From positions 99,392-163,391 of the forward strand of contig CAYNGJ010000006.1 of the NCBI GenBank assembly GCA_964396895.1: a DNA stretch of 64,000 bases, read 5' to 3'. This DNA is from UBA2334 sp964396895 (GTDB taxonomy: Bacteria; Pseudomonadota; Gammaproteobacteria; Burkholderiales; Burkholderiaceae_C). A program made the translations under genes and the position numbers. This document shows positions 8,919 through 18,846 of the stretch, one piece after another. The first letter of the stretch is position 1, and each line of letters begins with the position of its first letter. The notes beneath the pieces were generated by a model. It was not told where the DNA came from. It ran no database searches and saw only the letters and a program-made list of their open reading frames with translations.

Positions 8919-9821
8919 TCAGTTGCCGGGGTTGGAGACACCGCTGGCCACATGCCCGGCGGGCACATGGCGCGCCGCTGACTCGATGTGACCGGTCTGG
9001 TCGTCAAAAAAGAAGTCGGGCTCAAACTCGCGCAGGAATTCACCCTTGTCCAGTCCGCCCAGAAACATGGCCTCGTCCACGTCGATGGCCCAATCCATCA
9101 GGGTGCGGATGGCGCGCTCGTGCGCAGGCGCGCTGCGCGCCGTGACCAGCGCGGTGCGGATGCGCATGGTGGCGGAGGACGCTTGCTGCAACCTGTGCAG
9201 CGCCACCAGCAGGGGCTTGAAGGGGCCATCGGGCAGGGGCACGGCGGCACGGTCCTGCTCGTGCTGCTGAAACGCGTTTAACCCCTGGCGCTGGAACACC
9301 TGCTCGGCCTCGTCGCTGAACAGCACGGCATCCCCGTCGAACGCAATGCGCACTTCGTGGGGATGGGCGTCGCTGGCATGGACCGATTGGGGGTAGGCCT
9401 GCGCTGCCGGCACCCCGGCCGCCAAGGCGGCGCGCACGTCACTCAGGTGGGTGCTCAAAAACAGGTTGGCCCGCAGCGGACGCAGGTAGCGCCAAGGTGC
9501 TTCGCCGCGTGTGAATGAGCCGCGAACGATGTTCAACCCATAGTGACGGGCCGAGCGGAACACGCGCATGCCGCTGACCGGGTCGTTGCGGGACAAAATG
9601 ACCACCTCCACACGCTGCTGCTCATGGGTGTTGAACGCCAGCAGCTTCTTGACCAGGGAAAACGCCACACCCGGTGGCGCAGGCATGTCCAGCCGTTGCA
9701 GTTGCAAGGCCATGTAGGCGCGGTCGTTCTCCTGTTCGAAGAGGCGGTTTTCTTCTTCGAAGTCGAAAAGAGCACGCGAAGAGATGGCAACCACCAGTTT
9801 TCCGTCGAGGGAGGCGGCCAT
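8919..9821 (-). CDS. 5'-nucleotidase (PF06189 family)
   Basis: This 300-residue protein matches the cytosolic 5'-nucleotidase family related to animal NT5C1. It has the N-terminal VVAISSRALFDFEEEN segment, an internal VEVVILSRNDPVSGMRVF segment and a C-terminal FLGGLDKGEFLREFEPDFFF(D)DQ stretch typical of that family. The expected activity is dephosphorylation of nucleoside monophosphates such as AMP or IMP. It is the last gene of the seven-gene block, three bases after the CysE-like gene. AMP is the by-product of the acyl ligase, the asparagine synthase and the NAD-synthase-like enzyme upstream, so AMP clearance is a plausible role. That role is inference. Confidence 0.82.
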   Translation of the reverse strand: MAASLDGKLVVAISSRALFDFEEENRLFEQENDRAYMALQLQRLDMPAPPGVAFSLVKKLLAFNTHEQQRVEVVILSRNDPVSGMRVFRSARHYGLNIVRGSFTRGEAPWRYLRPLRANLFLSTHLSDVRAALAAGVPAAQAYPQSVHASDAHPHEVRIAFDGDAVLFSDEAEQVFQRQGLNAFQQHEQDRAAVPLPDGPFKPLLVALHRLQQASSATMRIRTALVTARSAPAHERAIRTLMDWAIDVDEAMFLGGLDKGEFLREFEPDFFFDDQTGHIESAARHVPAGHVASGVSNPGN

Positions 9822-9824
9822 GGG

Positions 9825-10403
9825 TCAGCTTTCGGTGGTGGGTGGGTGGGCGGCGTGCTCGGCATCCATGCGCCGCACCGTGGGGGACAGGCTGCGCGGC
9901 ATCAGCCGGTTGACGGCGGGCAGCACCACGGTGCCGGGTGCAATGTGGCGTGACACCACACAGTTGGCCCCCACCACCACGTCATCACCCAGCACAATGC
10001 CCCCCTGAATGCGCGCACCAGGGTAGAGCACCACGTTCTTGCCCAGCTTGGGAGTGCCGGGCACCGAGCCCATGCCCAGGGTCACCTCGTGGTGAATGAG
10101 GCAGTTGGGCCCAATGTCCACCCCGGGGCCAAAGTAAACGTTGTTGGGGTGGATCAGGCACAACCCAGGGCCCAGCTTGCTGCCACCCTTGCCTGCCCAC
10201 AGCTCCACATTGAACGCCCAGTAGGACAGGTGCAGCGCACGGTACAGCAGCCACAGCGGCACGCGCAACCCCCGGGGCAAACGGTGCACCCACTCCCCCA
10301 GGCGGTGGATGGCGACAATCCAGAACCCGGGGTGACTGACCCAGCCGCCCAATGCGGCATAGGCCTGTCGGTCGGCCTTGAGGTCAGCGAAGAAGGTCCT
10401 CAT
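9825..10403 (-). CDS. CysE-like hexapeptide acetyltransferase
   Basis: The product (192 residues) has a left-handed beta-helix built from hexapeptide repeats at about 85-170 (ARIQGGIVLGDDVVVGANCVV), with the serine-acetyltransferase-like histidine region GPNCLIHHEVTLGMG. It lacks most of the N-terminal helical domain of true CysE (about 270 residues). It may therefore act on a serine-like or sugar substrate rather than in bulk cysteine synthesis. An N-terminal hydrophobic patch (VPLWLLYRALHLSYWAF) could associate with the membrane. Its ATG overlaps the stop of the SGNH gene by four bases (ATGA), so translation is probably coupled. Confidence 0.8.
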   Translation of the reverse strand: MRTFFADLKADRQAYAALGGWVSHPGFWIVAIHRLGEWVHRLPRGLRVPLWLLYRALHLSYWAFNVELWAGKGGSKLGPGLCLIHPNNVYFGPGVDIGPNCLIHHEVTLGMGSVPGTPKLGKNVVLYPGARIQGGIVLGDDVVVGANCVVSRHIAPGTVVLPAVNRLMPRSLSPTVRRMDAEHAAHPPTTES

Positions 10404-11248
10404 GGTGGACTGGCTTTGGCCAGCACCGTGACCAAAGCGCGGGCGGCATGCAATTGGCCCTGGGTGTTCAGGTGCTCACCATCGCTGCTGTAGTCGGGGA
10501 ACAGCGCTGGCACCTGCTGGCCCTGCCACTCCACCGTGTGGGCGCTGCCGTCCGGGCGGGTCTGCTCCACGCGGGCCAAGTCATACAAAAACCCAGTTTG
10601 GCCGTAACTTTGCCGCACCAGCTGGTTGTACTCCTCGCGCTTCAGGTTGTCCAAAATGCCATGGGGTGCCTTGCCCAGCAGGCGCTTGAGGCTGGCCTTC
10701 CAGCCCGTTTGCACGGTGGTCAGGGGCACGGTGAAATGCACCAGGCGCAAACCGGGTTGCTGGGCCTGAACGGTGGCCATCGACGCCTGGTATCGGGCAA
10801 ACAGCTGCTTCACGTCGGTGCCGGCATGCACGTCCACGTAGCAAAATTTGAGCGCTGCCACTTGCAGCCCAGGTGCTTTGGTGGCCAGTGCACGTTCGAA
10901 CGATTGCAGTTTTTTCAACGGCAGGGTGTTTTCGTCCACCAGGGCGTGGGCAATACCCGCTTGTTTCATGTCAGCAGCCGAGGTGACCTTGACCACTGGC
11001 AGCGTGACCTGGGCATCTTGGGACAGTTGCTGTATGCCCGCCAACAGGTTGTCACCCACCGACTGGTGGCCAAAAAACACGCGCTGGCCCGCCAACTGGT
11101 TCAGCGCGAGCTTCAGCGGCGCGGGTTCTGCTTGGGCAGTGGCCGCGCTGGCGGCACCGGCCAGTCCCACGGCCAGGAGAACTTGGCGCAGCCAAGCAGC
11201 CGGTGCAAGCCGCGGGATGTGTGGGGGATAGGGGTGGGTGACCGTCAT
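10400..11248 (-). CDS. Secreted SGNH/GDSL-hydrolase-like protein
   Basis: The 282-residue product starts with a signal peptide (LLAVGLAGAASAATAQA). Next comes a segment with FFGHQSVGDNLL, resembling the first block of SGNH-fold enzymes, and near the C terminus SSDGEHLNTQGQ, whose Asp and His fit the catalytic D-x-x-H of that fold. A canonical GDS serine motif is not evident, so activity is uncertain. The start at 11248 overlaps the ACP stop by four bases (ATGA). Export through Sec would place it in the periplasm, where it might transfer or remove acyl groups on an envelope glycan; this is inference from fold and cluster. Confidence 0.65.
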   Translation of the reverse strand: MTVTHPYPPHIPRLAPAAWLRQVLLAVGLAGAASAATAQAEPAPLKLALNQLAGQRVFFGHQSVGDNLLAGIQQLSQDAQVTLPVVKVTSAADMKQAGIAHALVDENTLPLKKLQSFERALATKAPGLQVAALKFCYVDVHAGTDVKQLFARYQASMATVQAQQPGLRLVHFTVPLTTVQTGWKASLKRLLGKAPHGILDNLKREEYNQLVRQSYGQTGFLYDLARVEQTRPDGSAHTVEWQGQQVPALFPDYSSDGEHLNTQGQLHAARALVTVLAKASPP

Positions 11249-11502
11249 GGTGCCGCGCTGATCGCGCCCTGTTTGCGCGCCACATAGCTGGCGATGTGGT
11301 CCAAAGAGTCCAGGTTGTCGGGCAGCATCTCCTCGTCCTTGACCTTGAAACCGTAGGTGGACTCCAGAAAGGCAATGAGGTCGAACACACCGGTGGAGTC
11401 CATGATGCCACTGTCCAGCAGCGACTGGGCATCGCCCAGACTGTCCGGGTCGGGGACGTAAAAGTTGCTGACGATGAATTCGCGAATGTGTTTTTTGATC
11501 AT
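11245..11502 (-). CDS. Acyl carrier protein (dedicated, non-FabD-cluster)
   Basis: This 85-residue acidic helical protein has the phosphopantetheine attachment motif DSTG with the serine at residue 36, within the stretch LLDSGIMDSTGVFDLI. It differs from the fatty-acid ACP, which normally has DSLD, and is more like carrier proteins paired with AMP-forming ligases. It overlaps both neighbours by four bases (acyl ligase before, SGNH gene after), so stoichiometric co-translation with the ligase is likely. The expected role is to hold an acyl or aminoacyl intermediate loaded by the ligase. Confidence 0.88.
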   Translation of the reverse strand: MIKKHIREFIVSNFYVPDPDSLGDAQSLLDSGIMDSTGVFDLIAFLESTYGFKVKDEEMLPDNLDSLDHIASYVARKQGAISAAP

Positions 11503-13097
11503 GTTTCTCCCTGGGTGTGAACGGGGGTGGCGGGCAAGTCCAGCTTTTTGATTTTGCCGGTTTCGGTTTTGGGCAGCTCGGTGACCAGCACAATGTATTT
11601 GGGCACCATGAAACTTTCAAGCCTGCGTTGACATTCCATTTGGAGTTGCCGTTCGCTCCATTGGGCGCCGTCGTCCAGCACCACAAAGGCTTTGATGGCT
11701 TGGCCGAGGATGTCGTCGGGCACCCCGATCACGGCGGCCTCGCGCACACCGGTCAGGTTCATGAGGGCGTTTTCCACCTCTTTGGGGGCCACTTTCTCTC
11801 CCCGCGATTTGATGATGTCGTCCATGCGGCTGATGAAATACAGGTAGCCGTCTTGGTCCATGTGACAGCGGTCGCCGGTGTAAAACACCACTTCACCAGG
11901 CAGGCGGCCGTGGGGGCGCAGGCGTTGCGCGGTTTCCTCGGGTTTGTTCCAGTAGCCCTTCATCACCGTGCCACCACGGATGACCAGCTCACCCGTGCCC
12001 CCCGGCCCCAGGCGCTGGTTGTGCTCGTCCACCAGCCACATTTCGGTGTTGGGAATGGCAAGGCCTACGCTGTCGGGTTTTCGATCCAGGTCTTCCGGGG
12101 GCAGGCAGGTGCAGCGCTTGCATTCGGTCAGGCCGTACATCGAGAAAATGCGTGCCCGTGGGAACAGCTCGCTCAAACGCGCAATGTGTTTCTGCGGCAG
12201 GTTGGCAGCGGTGTTGGTGATGAACCGGACGCTGTGGTGCAACGCCGGGTCCAGCGAGGTCATCTGGGTCACCAGGGCAAAGATGGTGGGCACGCCGGGT
12301 AAACCGGTCACCCCTTCCTGGGCCACCAGCTGCAAGGTGCGGGCCGGGAAGGCGAATGAGCGCTCCAGCACCAGGCGTGCACCGGCCCGAAACGCCATGA
12401 TCATCTGGTACAGGCCGTAGTTGAAGGCCAGCGGCAGCACACTCAGGATGACATCGCTCTGGCGCAAATCCAGCAAGTGGGTGATGGACTCGCACGCGGT
12501 GAGCATGTTGCGGTGCGTCAGCATCACGCCCTTGGGCTGGCCGGTGGAGCCCGAGGTGTAGATCAGGGTGGCCAGGTCCTGGTCGATGTTGGTGCGTGGC
12601 GGCGCAGGCGCGTTGCTGTCCACCAGCTGGGCGACATCCCAGGCGCGGCCCCCCGGCAGGGCAGGCAGGTCCACGTCTTCCACGGGGCCGCTGACCCAGG
12701 TGGTGCGTACCGAGCTGGCTTGGGCGAGGCAAGGCACAAACACCGCCTTCAAGGGCTGGTGGGTGATGAATGTGGTGGGGGTGGCATCGGCCAGCAGGTA
12801 GGCCAGTTTGTCCTGTCGCGTGAGCGGGTTGACCACGCAGGCCACCGCGTTGGCCTTCAGGGCCGCCCAGAAGGCCACCACGGTCTCGGGTGTGTTCTCG
12901 CCGTAAATCATCACCCTGTCTCCTCGCGCCACGCCAGTGTTCACCAGCTGCCTGGCCAGGGCATTGGCGGCACTGTCCAGTTGGGCATAGGTCAGGCGAG
13001 CGGAGCTGCACACCAGAGCCACATGGCCGGGGTGGGCCCGCGCGCTGTGGGCCAGGTAGTCGTGCAACTGCGGCACAGCGCCGTGGATGTCAGTCAT
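11499..13097 (-). CDS. AMP-forming acyl-CoA/acyl-ACP ligase
   Basis: This 532-residue ANL-superfamily adenylation enzyme has the AMP-binding P-loop YTSGSTGQPKGV at about residue 188. Motif A5 (MYGLTECKR) and the A7/A8 region (YTGDRCHMDQDGYLYF, then RMDDIIKSRGEKV) follow, and the C-terminal catalytic lysine lies in TETGKIKK. It activates a carboxylic acid as acyl-AMP and passes it to CoA or to the ACP encoded next, with which it overlaps by four bases. Similar ligases next to asparagine-synthase-like amidotransferases and ACPs are known in exosortase/PEP-CTERM exopolysaccharide loci, but no exosortase is visible here. Confidence 0.9.
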   Translation of the reverse strand: MTDIHGAVPQLHDYLAHSARAHPGHVALVCSSARLTYAQLDSAANALARQLVNTGVARGDRVMIYGENTPETVVAFWAALKANAVACVVNPLTRQDKLAYLLADATPTTFITHQPLKAVFVPCLAQASSVRTTWVSGPVEDVDLPALPGGRAWDVAQLVDSNAPAPPRTNIDQDLATLIYTSGSTGQPKGVMLTHRNMLTACESITHLLDLRQSDVILSVLPLAFNYGLYQMIMAFRAGARLVLERSFAFPARTLQLVAQEGVTGLPGVPTIFALVTQMTSLDPALHHSVRFITNTAANLPQKHIARLSELFPRARIFSMYGLTECKRCTCLPPEDLDRKPDSVGLAIPNTEMWLVDEHNQRLGPGGTGELVIRGGTVMKGYWNKPEETAQRLRPHGRLPGEVVFYTGDRCHMDQDGYLYFISRMDDIIKSRGEKVAPKEVENALMNLTGVREAAVIGVPDDILGQAIKAFVVLDDGAQWSERQLQMECQRRLESFMVPKYIVLVTELPKTETGKIKKLDLPATPVHTQGET

Positions 13098-15115
13098 GGG
13101 GGAGTCTCCGTGAGGCGTGTGCGGTCAACGTCGGTGACCAGCGCCAGGGACGTGCTGCCGGTGGGGCAGGTCTGAATGAACTGCGCGTGCAGCAGCTGGG
13201 TGGACAGCACCGCCACCAGGGCCATGTTGTCGGTGTTGGACAATGGCTGCGCGTGGGCGTTGGCTTGGCATTTGCGCAGCAATTGGGTCACCAGCCTGGG
13301 GTCGAACACCTGGGCATGGGCCACACTGGTTTCGCTCAGCATTTCGTTTACATAGGCGGGTGCATCGGGTGCCACAAAACACAGCGCATCGGGCGCGCGG
13401 TAAGGCTGCTTACGGCGGTGAACGATGTCGCCCGGCACCAGCCCCGCCGCTGCGAGTTTGAGCACATGCTTCTCGTCCAGTCCCTGCAGCTTGTGACGGG
13501 CTGGCAGGTGGTTGCCCAGTGCCACCACATCTTTGTCGAGGAAAGGGTACCGCCCCTCCACCGACTGCCCCAGCAGCACGCGGTCCCCCTGCGAGGCCAA
13601 CAGGTACCCGTGCAGCAGGGTGCGGATTTCCAGGTACTGGTCTTGCGACAGGGTGTCCCACTGTGCAAAAGCGGCGGGCACACTGGTCAGCAGGTGCTGC
13701 ACCGGGTCGTCCTGGGTGGCCGCAGCCGCACGGAAATCCGGGTGCAGCAGGCGTTGCAGCGCGGCCGTGGTCTGCCAGCGCGGGCCATGGGCAAAACCGG
13801 GCTCGCGGTGGTGGGCCAGGTTGCGGCCAAAAAACTGGCGGCTCAGGGCCTTTTGCGCCACGGGTGAACGGGCCAGGTAGGGGTAGAGACGCTCCAGCAG
13901 CGCCGGACGCCACAGCGACTGGGGCTGGCTGCCCCAGAAGCGGCGCACCTTGCCTTCGCGGAACAGGTCGTAGCCGGCGAACATTTCGTCCGCCCCCTCT
14001 CCGGTGAGCACGGCCTTGATGCCGTGCGCATGCACCAGGCCCGACAGCAGGTACAGCGGCGCCGGGGCGGTGCGCAGCAGGGGGCGCTCGGTGTGAAACA
14101 CCACGTCCGGGAAGCACCGTGCAATGTCATGGCGCGACACCGTCACCTCGTGGTGCTGGCTGCCCAGGCGGTCCACCATCAGGCGCTGGAAGCCGGACTC
14201 GTCGTACTCGGCATCCTCAAACCGCAGGGAAAACGTCTGGAACTGCGCGCCCGCCACTTCCTGACCCAGCGCGGCGATCAGTGAGCTGTCCAGGCCACCC
14301 GACAGGTAGCTGCCCACGGGCACATCGGCCCGGGTGACACGCAGGGCCGTGGCCCGGCGCAGGGCGTGCAGCACCTCGTGGGCGGCATCGGCCACGTTGC
14401 CGCTGAAGCGGGCCGGATCGGTGGCCCCCAGGTTGTAGGTCAGCGGCTGTACCGTGTGGTCCACCACCCGTCCTTCCCGGAACACCCGCACGGTGCCTGG
14501 TGGCAGCTCGTGCACGCCTTGAAACACGGTGCGTGGAGCCACCGTGCACCAGAAAGTGAGTGTTTGCACCATGCCCAGCGGGTCCAGCGCGCGCGGCAGC
14601 GTGGGGTCGGCTGCGAACAAGGCTTTGACCTCGCTGGCGAACAGCAGCCGTCCCTGGTGCTCGCACCAGTGCAGCGGGCATATGCCCATGGGGTCGCGGG
14701 CCAGCACCAGTTGGCCCAGGTTCTCGTCCCACAGCGCCACGGCCCACTGGCCGTTCAGGCGTTCAAACGCGGACGGACCCCACTGCCGCCACGCGGCCAG
14801 GATCACTTCCGTGTCGCTGCTGGTGCGAAACGGGTGGCCCAGGGCCTGCAGGGTCTGGCGCAGTTCGATGTGGTTGTAGATTTCGCCGTTGAACGCCACC
14901 CACCGCTGACCGCTGGCATCGGCCATGGGCTGCTGCCCGGTGTGCAGGTCCACCAGCGAGAGGCGGGCATGGGCCAGCCCGGCCCGCTGGCTGCGGTAGA
15001 GGCCAAATTCATCGGGGCCGCGGTGGCGCAGGGCAGAGGCCATGCGCAGCAGCGCGTCACGCGCGGGGGGGGCGGCGCCGTCGCGCCACACCACCATGCC
15101 ACCCAAGCCGCACAT
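13094..15115 (-). CDS. asnB: Asparagine synthase (glutamine-hydrolysing)-like amidotransferase
   Basis: The product has 673 residues. It starts MCGLGG, so Cys2 is exposed as the N-terminal nucleophile of a class II glutamine amidotransferase domain (about 2-200, with WVAFNGEIYNH). The synthase domain follows with the PP-loop SGGLDSS at about 271-277 and the TGEGADEMFAGY segment. It would transfer glutamine-derived ammonia to an adenylated carboxylate. Enzymes of this size in biosynthetic loci often amidate compounds other than aspartate. It lies 13 bases after the nadE-like gene and overlaps the acyl ligase by four bases. The true substrate is unknown. Confidence 0.88.
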   Translation of the reverse strand: MCGLGGMVVWRDGAAPPARDALLRMASALRHRGPDEFGLYRSQRAGLAHARLSLVDLHTGQQPMADASGQRWVAFNGEIYNHIELRQTLQALGHPFRTSSDTEVILAAWRQWGPSAFERLNGQWAVALWDENLGQLVLARDPMGICPLHWCEHQGRLLFASEVKALFAADPTLPRALDPLGMVQTLTFWCTVAPRTVFQGVHELPPGTVRVFREGRVVDHTVQPLTYNLGATDPARFSGNVADAAHEVLHALRRATALRVTRADVPVGSYLSGGLDSSLIAALGQEVAGAQFQTFSLRFEDAEYDESGFQRLMVDRLGSQHHEVTVSRHDIARCFPDVVFHTERPLLRTAPAPLYLLSGLVHAHGIKAVLTGEGADEMFAGYDLFREGKVRRFWGSQPQSLWRPALLERLYPYLARSPVAQKALSRQFFGRNLAHHREPGFAHGPRWQTTAALQRLLHPDFRAAAATQDDPVQHLLTSVPAAFAQWDTLSQDQYLEIRTLLHGYLLASQGDRVLLGQSVEGRYPFLDKDVVALGNHLPARHKLQGLDEKHVLKLAAAGLVPGDIVHRRKQPYRAPDALCFVAPDAPAYVNEMLSETSVAHAQVFDPRLVTQLLRKCQANAHAQPLSNTDNMALVAVLSTQLLHAQFIQTCPTGSTSLALVTDVDRTRLTETPP

Positions 15116-15128
15116 GGCAATGGGCCCG

Positions 15129-16103
15129 TCAAAGGTCGGTCACGGGCCGGGCCAGCAGCGGGGCCATGTGGTGGTATTGCGTGGCCCGCCGTTTGGCGAC
15201 GATGTCTTTGAACACGCGCTCCACCTGGCCCTCGCTCAGGTCCAACACGGCGGCGGCTTCGGCGGCGGGCACCTGGTGGTTGAAGGCCCACAGGCACAGG
15301 TCCATGCGGTCGTGCGGCAGGGCGAAATAAAACTCTTCCTGCGTCTGGGGCAGCGAGAAGGTGTCGGTGGTGGGCGCGCGGCGGCGGATCTCGGCGGGCA
15401 CACCCAGGTGCTCCGCCAATTGGTACACCTGGGTCTTGTAGAGGTGGGCAATGGGCTTGAAGTCGGCGGCACCGTCGCCTTGTTTGACGAAAAAGCCCTG
15501 GTCGTACTCCAGCCGGTTGGGTGTGCCTGCGACGGCGTGGTGAAGCCGGTCAGCGTGGTAGTACTCCATCATTTTGCGCACGCGCTGCTTGAAGTTGGTG
15601 GCCGCCACGATCTGCAGGTAGGCACTGCCGCTCAGGCGCACGGTGTCGGTGTGGCCCTGCGGGTTTTGCACGGTCAACCGAGTGACGTTCAGGCGGTCGG
15701 TGTCGAGGAGGGAGGGCAGCACCAGCTTGAACTTCCAGCCTGCGCCAAATTCGGGCACCACGGTGCGCACGGCCTGCGCCTGGCGCTCGTAGCAGCCCAG
15801 TGCCGTCAGCGCCGGGGCGATGTTTTCCAGCGCGGTGTCGATGCCAAAGGTCTGCGCCAGCAGTTGGCCAAAGGCCAAGGCGTCGTCGCTGGTGTCGGTT
15901 TCGGGCATGAAAAGGCCAAACACCTTGTCTTTGCCCAATGCACGGACGCACAGGGCCGTGACCACGGCGCTGTCTATGCCCCCCGATATGCCCACCACCG
16001 CACCCCGGCGTTTGAGTCGCCCAAGCACCTGCTCGCGCAGCGCCTGGGCAATGGTGTCAACCTCGGCCGCGCAGTCGAGCTGCAGGCAATCCTTGTTCAT
16101 CAT
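15129..16103 (-). CDS. nadE: NAD(+) synthase-like adenylating amidase (synthetase domain only)
   Basis: The 324-residue product has the PP-loop SGGIDS at 40-45 and NadE-type segments (FMPETDTSDDA, GTPNRLEYDQGFFVKQGDGA, ADFKPIAHLYKTQVYQLA, RAPTTDTFSLPQTQEEFYFA). It lacks the glutaminase domain of the 540-residue type, so it would use free ammonia or ammonia from the partner amidotransferase encoded next. It is longer than housekeeping ammonia-dependent NadE (about 275). A second synthase in the genome would show that this one is pathway-specific. An AAGGAGG ribosome-binding site lies nine bases before the first of two adjacent ATGs. The gap to gspF is 41 bases. Confidence 0.83.
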   Translation of the reverse strand: MMNKDCLQLDCAAEVDTIAQALREQVLGRLKRRGAVVGISGGIDSAVVTALCVRALGKDKVFGLFMPETDTSDDALAFGQLLAQTFGIDTALENIAPALTALGCYERQAQAVRTVVPEFGAGWKFKLVLPSLLDTDRLNVTRLTVQNPQGHTDTVRLSGSAYLQIVAATNFKQRVRKMMEYYHADRLHHAVAGTPNRLEYDQGFFVKQGDGAADFKPIAHLYKTQVYQLAEHLGVPAEIRRRAPTTDTFSLPQTQEEFYFALPHDRMDLCLWAFNHQVPAAEAAAVLDLSEGQVERVFKDIVAKRRATQYHHMAPLLARPVTDL

Positions 16104-16144
16104 GGCGCGAATCCTCCTTCATTTTTTGTGTCCCTGTGCGCCGA

Positions 16145-17365
16145 TCATCGCACCAACTGGTTGAGCTGGATGATGGGCAGCAGCACGGCCAGCACGATGA
16201 GCATGACCACCGCCCCCATGGCCACGATGAGCAAGGGCTCCAGGATGGTGGCCAGCTGCATGGCGCGGCGTTGTACCTCGTTGCCCAGCTGCTGGGCGGC
16301 GCGCTGCAGCATCAGTGGCAATTGGCCGGTTTGCTCTCCCAGACGGGCAAACATGGCCAGCAGGCCTGGAAAACGCTTTTTGCCCGCCAGCGCGGAGGCC
16401 AGCGGCGAGCCCTCGCGCACCAGCACCAGCGCATCCAGCGCGTCGGCGCGCATGGCGCGGTTGTGCAAGGTGTCGGCCGCCGTTTGCAGCGCTTTCAGGA
16501 TGGGCACACCTGCTCCCGCCAGCATGGCCAGCGTGGCGCCGAAGCGGGCGGCGTTGTAACCCCGCGCCAGTTTGCCCACCACGGGCAGGCGCAGCCAGGC
16601 GGCGTCCATGCGCAGGCGCAGGGCCTCCTGGCGACGCGCCAGCACCAGGCCTACGGTGCCAGCGCCCAGCGCCAGCAGGCCCAGCCAGCCCCAGTCGCGC
16701 ACGGCGTCGCTCAGCGCCAGCATGGCCACGGTCAGAAAGGGCAAGGCGCGTTTGCTGCCCGCAAACACCGAGGCCACTTGCGGCACCACATAGGTCACCA
16801 GAAACAGCACGATGACCACCGCCACCAAGCTGACGATGGCCGGGTAGAGCGAGGCTCCGATGAGCTTGCCCTTGAGTGTTTCGCGGGCTTCGAGGTCGTC
16901 GGCCAGGTTGTCGAGCACGGCGCCCAGCGCACCGCTTTGTTCACCCGCCGCGATGACCGCGGTGAACACGTCCGAGAACTCGCGGGGGTGCTGGCCCAGC
17001 GCGCGAGCAAAGCTGCTGCCCCCGTTGACTTCCGCGCGCAGGCTGGCCAGCAGTTGGCGCTGGCGTTCGTCTTCGGCCTCGTCGGTCAGGGCGGCCAGGG
17101 CGCGCTCCAGTGGCAGGCCGGAGCTGACCAAACCGGCCAGCTGCCGCGTCCACACCGCCAGTGCCGCAGGCGGGTACACCCGGCTGTGCCACAGCGAGCG
17201 CTGCAGGCCACTGCCCTGGTGGTGCGCCAGGGCAGGCTCCACCCGCAGCGGCACCAGCCCACGGCTGCGCAGCAGGCTGCGGGCGGCGCGGGCGGTGTCG
17301 GCTTCCAGCAGGCCGGTTTCGGTTTGGCCGTTGGCGCCGAGGGCTTCAAAGGTGTAGGCCGGCAT
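16145..17365 (-). CDS. gspF: Type II secretion inner-membrane protein GspF
   Basis: GspF is the polytopic platform protein of the type II secretion system and contacts the GspE ATPase. The 406-residue product has the usual N-terminal cytoplasmic segment (MPAYTFEALGANGQTETG), two related T2SSF domains (about 70-195 and 270-395) and three hydrophobic segments. The length is standard. It starts four bases after the gspE stop and is the last gsp gene on the strand before the nadE-like gene. Confidence 0.95.
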   Translation of the reverse strand: MPAYTFEALGANGQTETGLLEADTARAARSLLRSRGLVPLRVEPALAHHQGSGLQRSLWHSRVYPPAALAVWTRQLAGLVSSGLPLERALAALTDEAEDERQRQLLASLRAEVNGGSSFARALGQHPREFSDVFTAVIAAGEQSGALGAVLDNLADDLEARETLKGKLIGASLYPAIVSLVAVVIVLFLVTYVVPQVASVFAGSKRALPFLTVAMLALSDAVRDWGWLGLLALGAGTVGLVLARRQEALRLRMDAAWLRLPVVGKLARGYNAARFGATLAMLAGAGVPILKALQTAADTLHNRAMRADALDALVLVREGSPLASALAGKKRFPGLLAMFARLGEQTGQLPLMLQRAAQQLGNEVQRRAMQLATILEPLLIVAMGAVVMLIVLAVLLPIIQLNQLVR

Positions 17366-17369
17366 GGGC

Positions 17370-18830
<1,461 letters not shown>

Positions 18831-18846
18831 GGCGGTGGCTTGTGGG

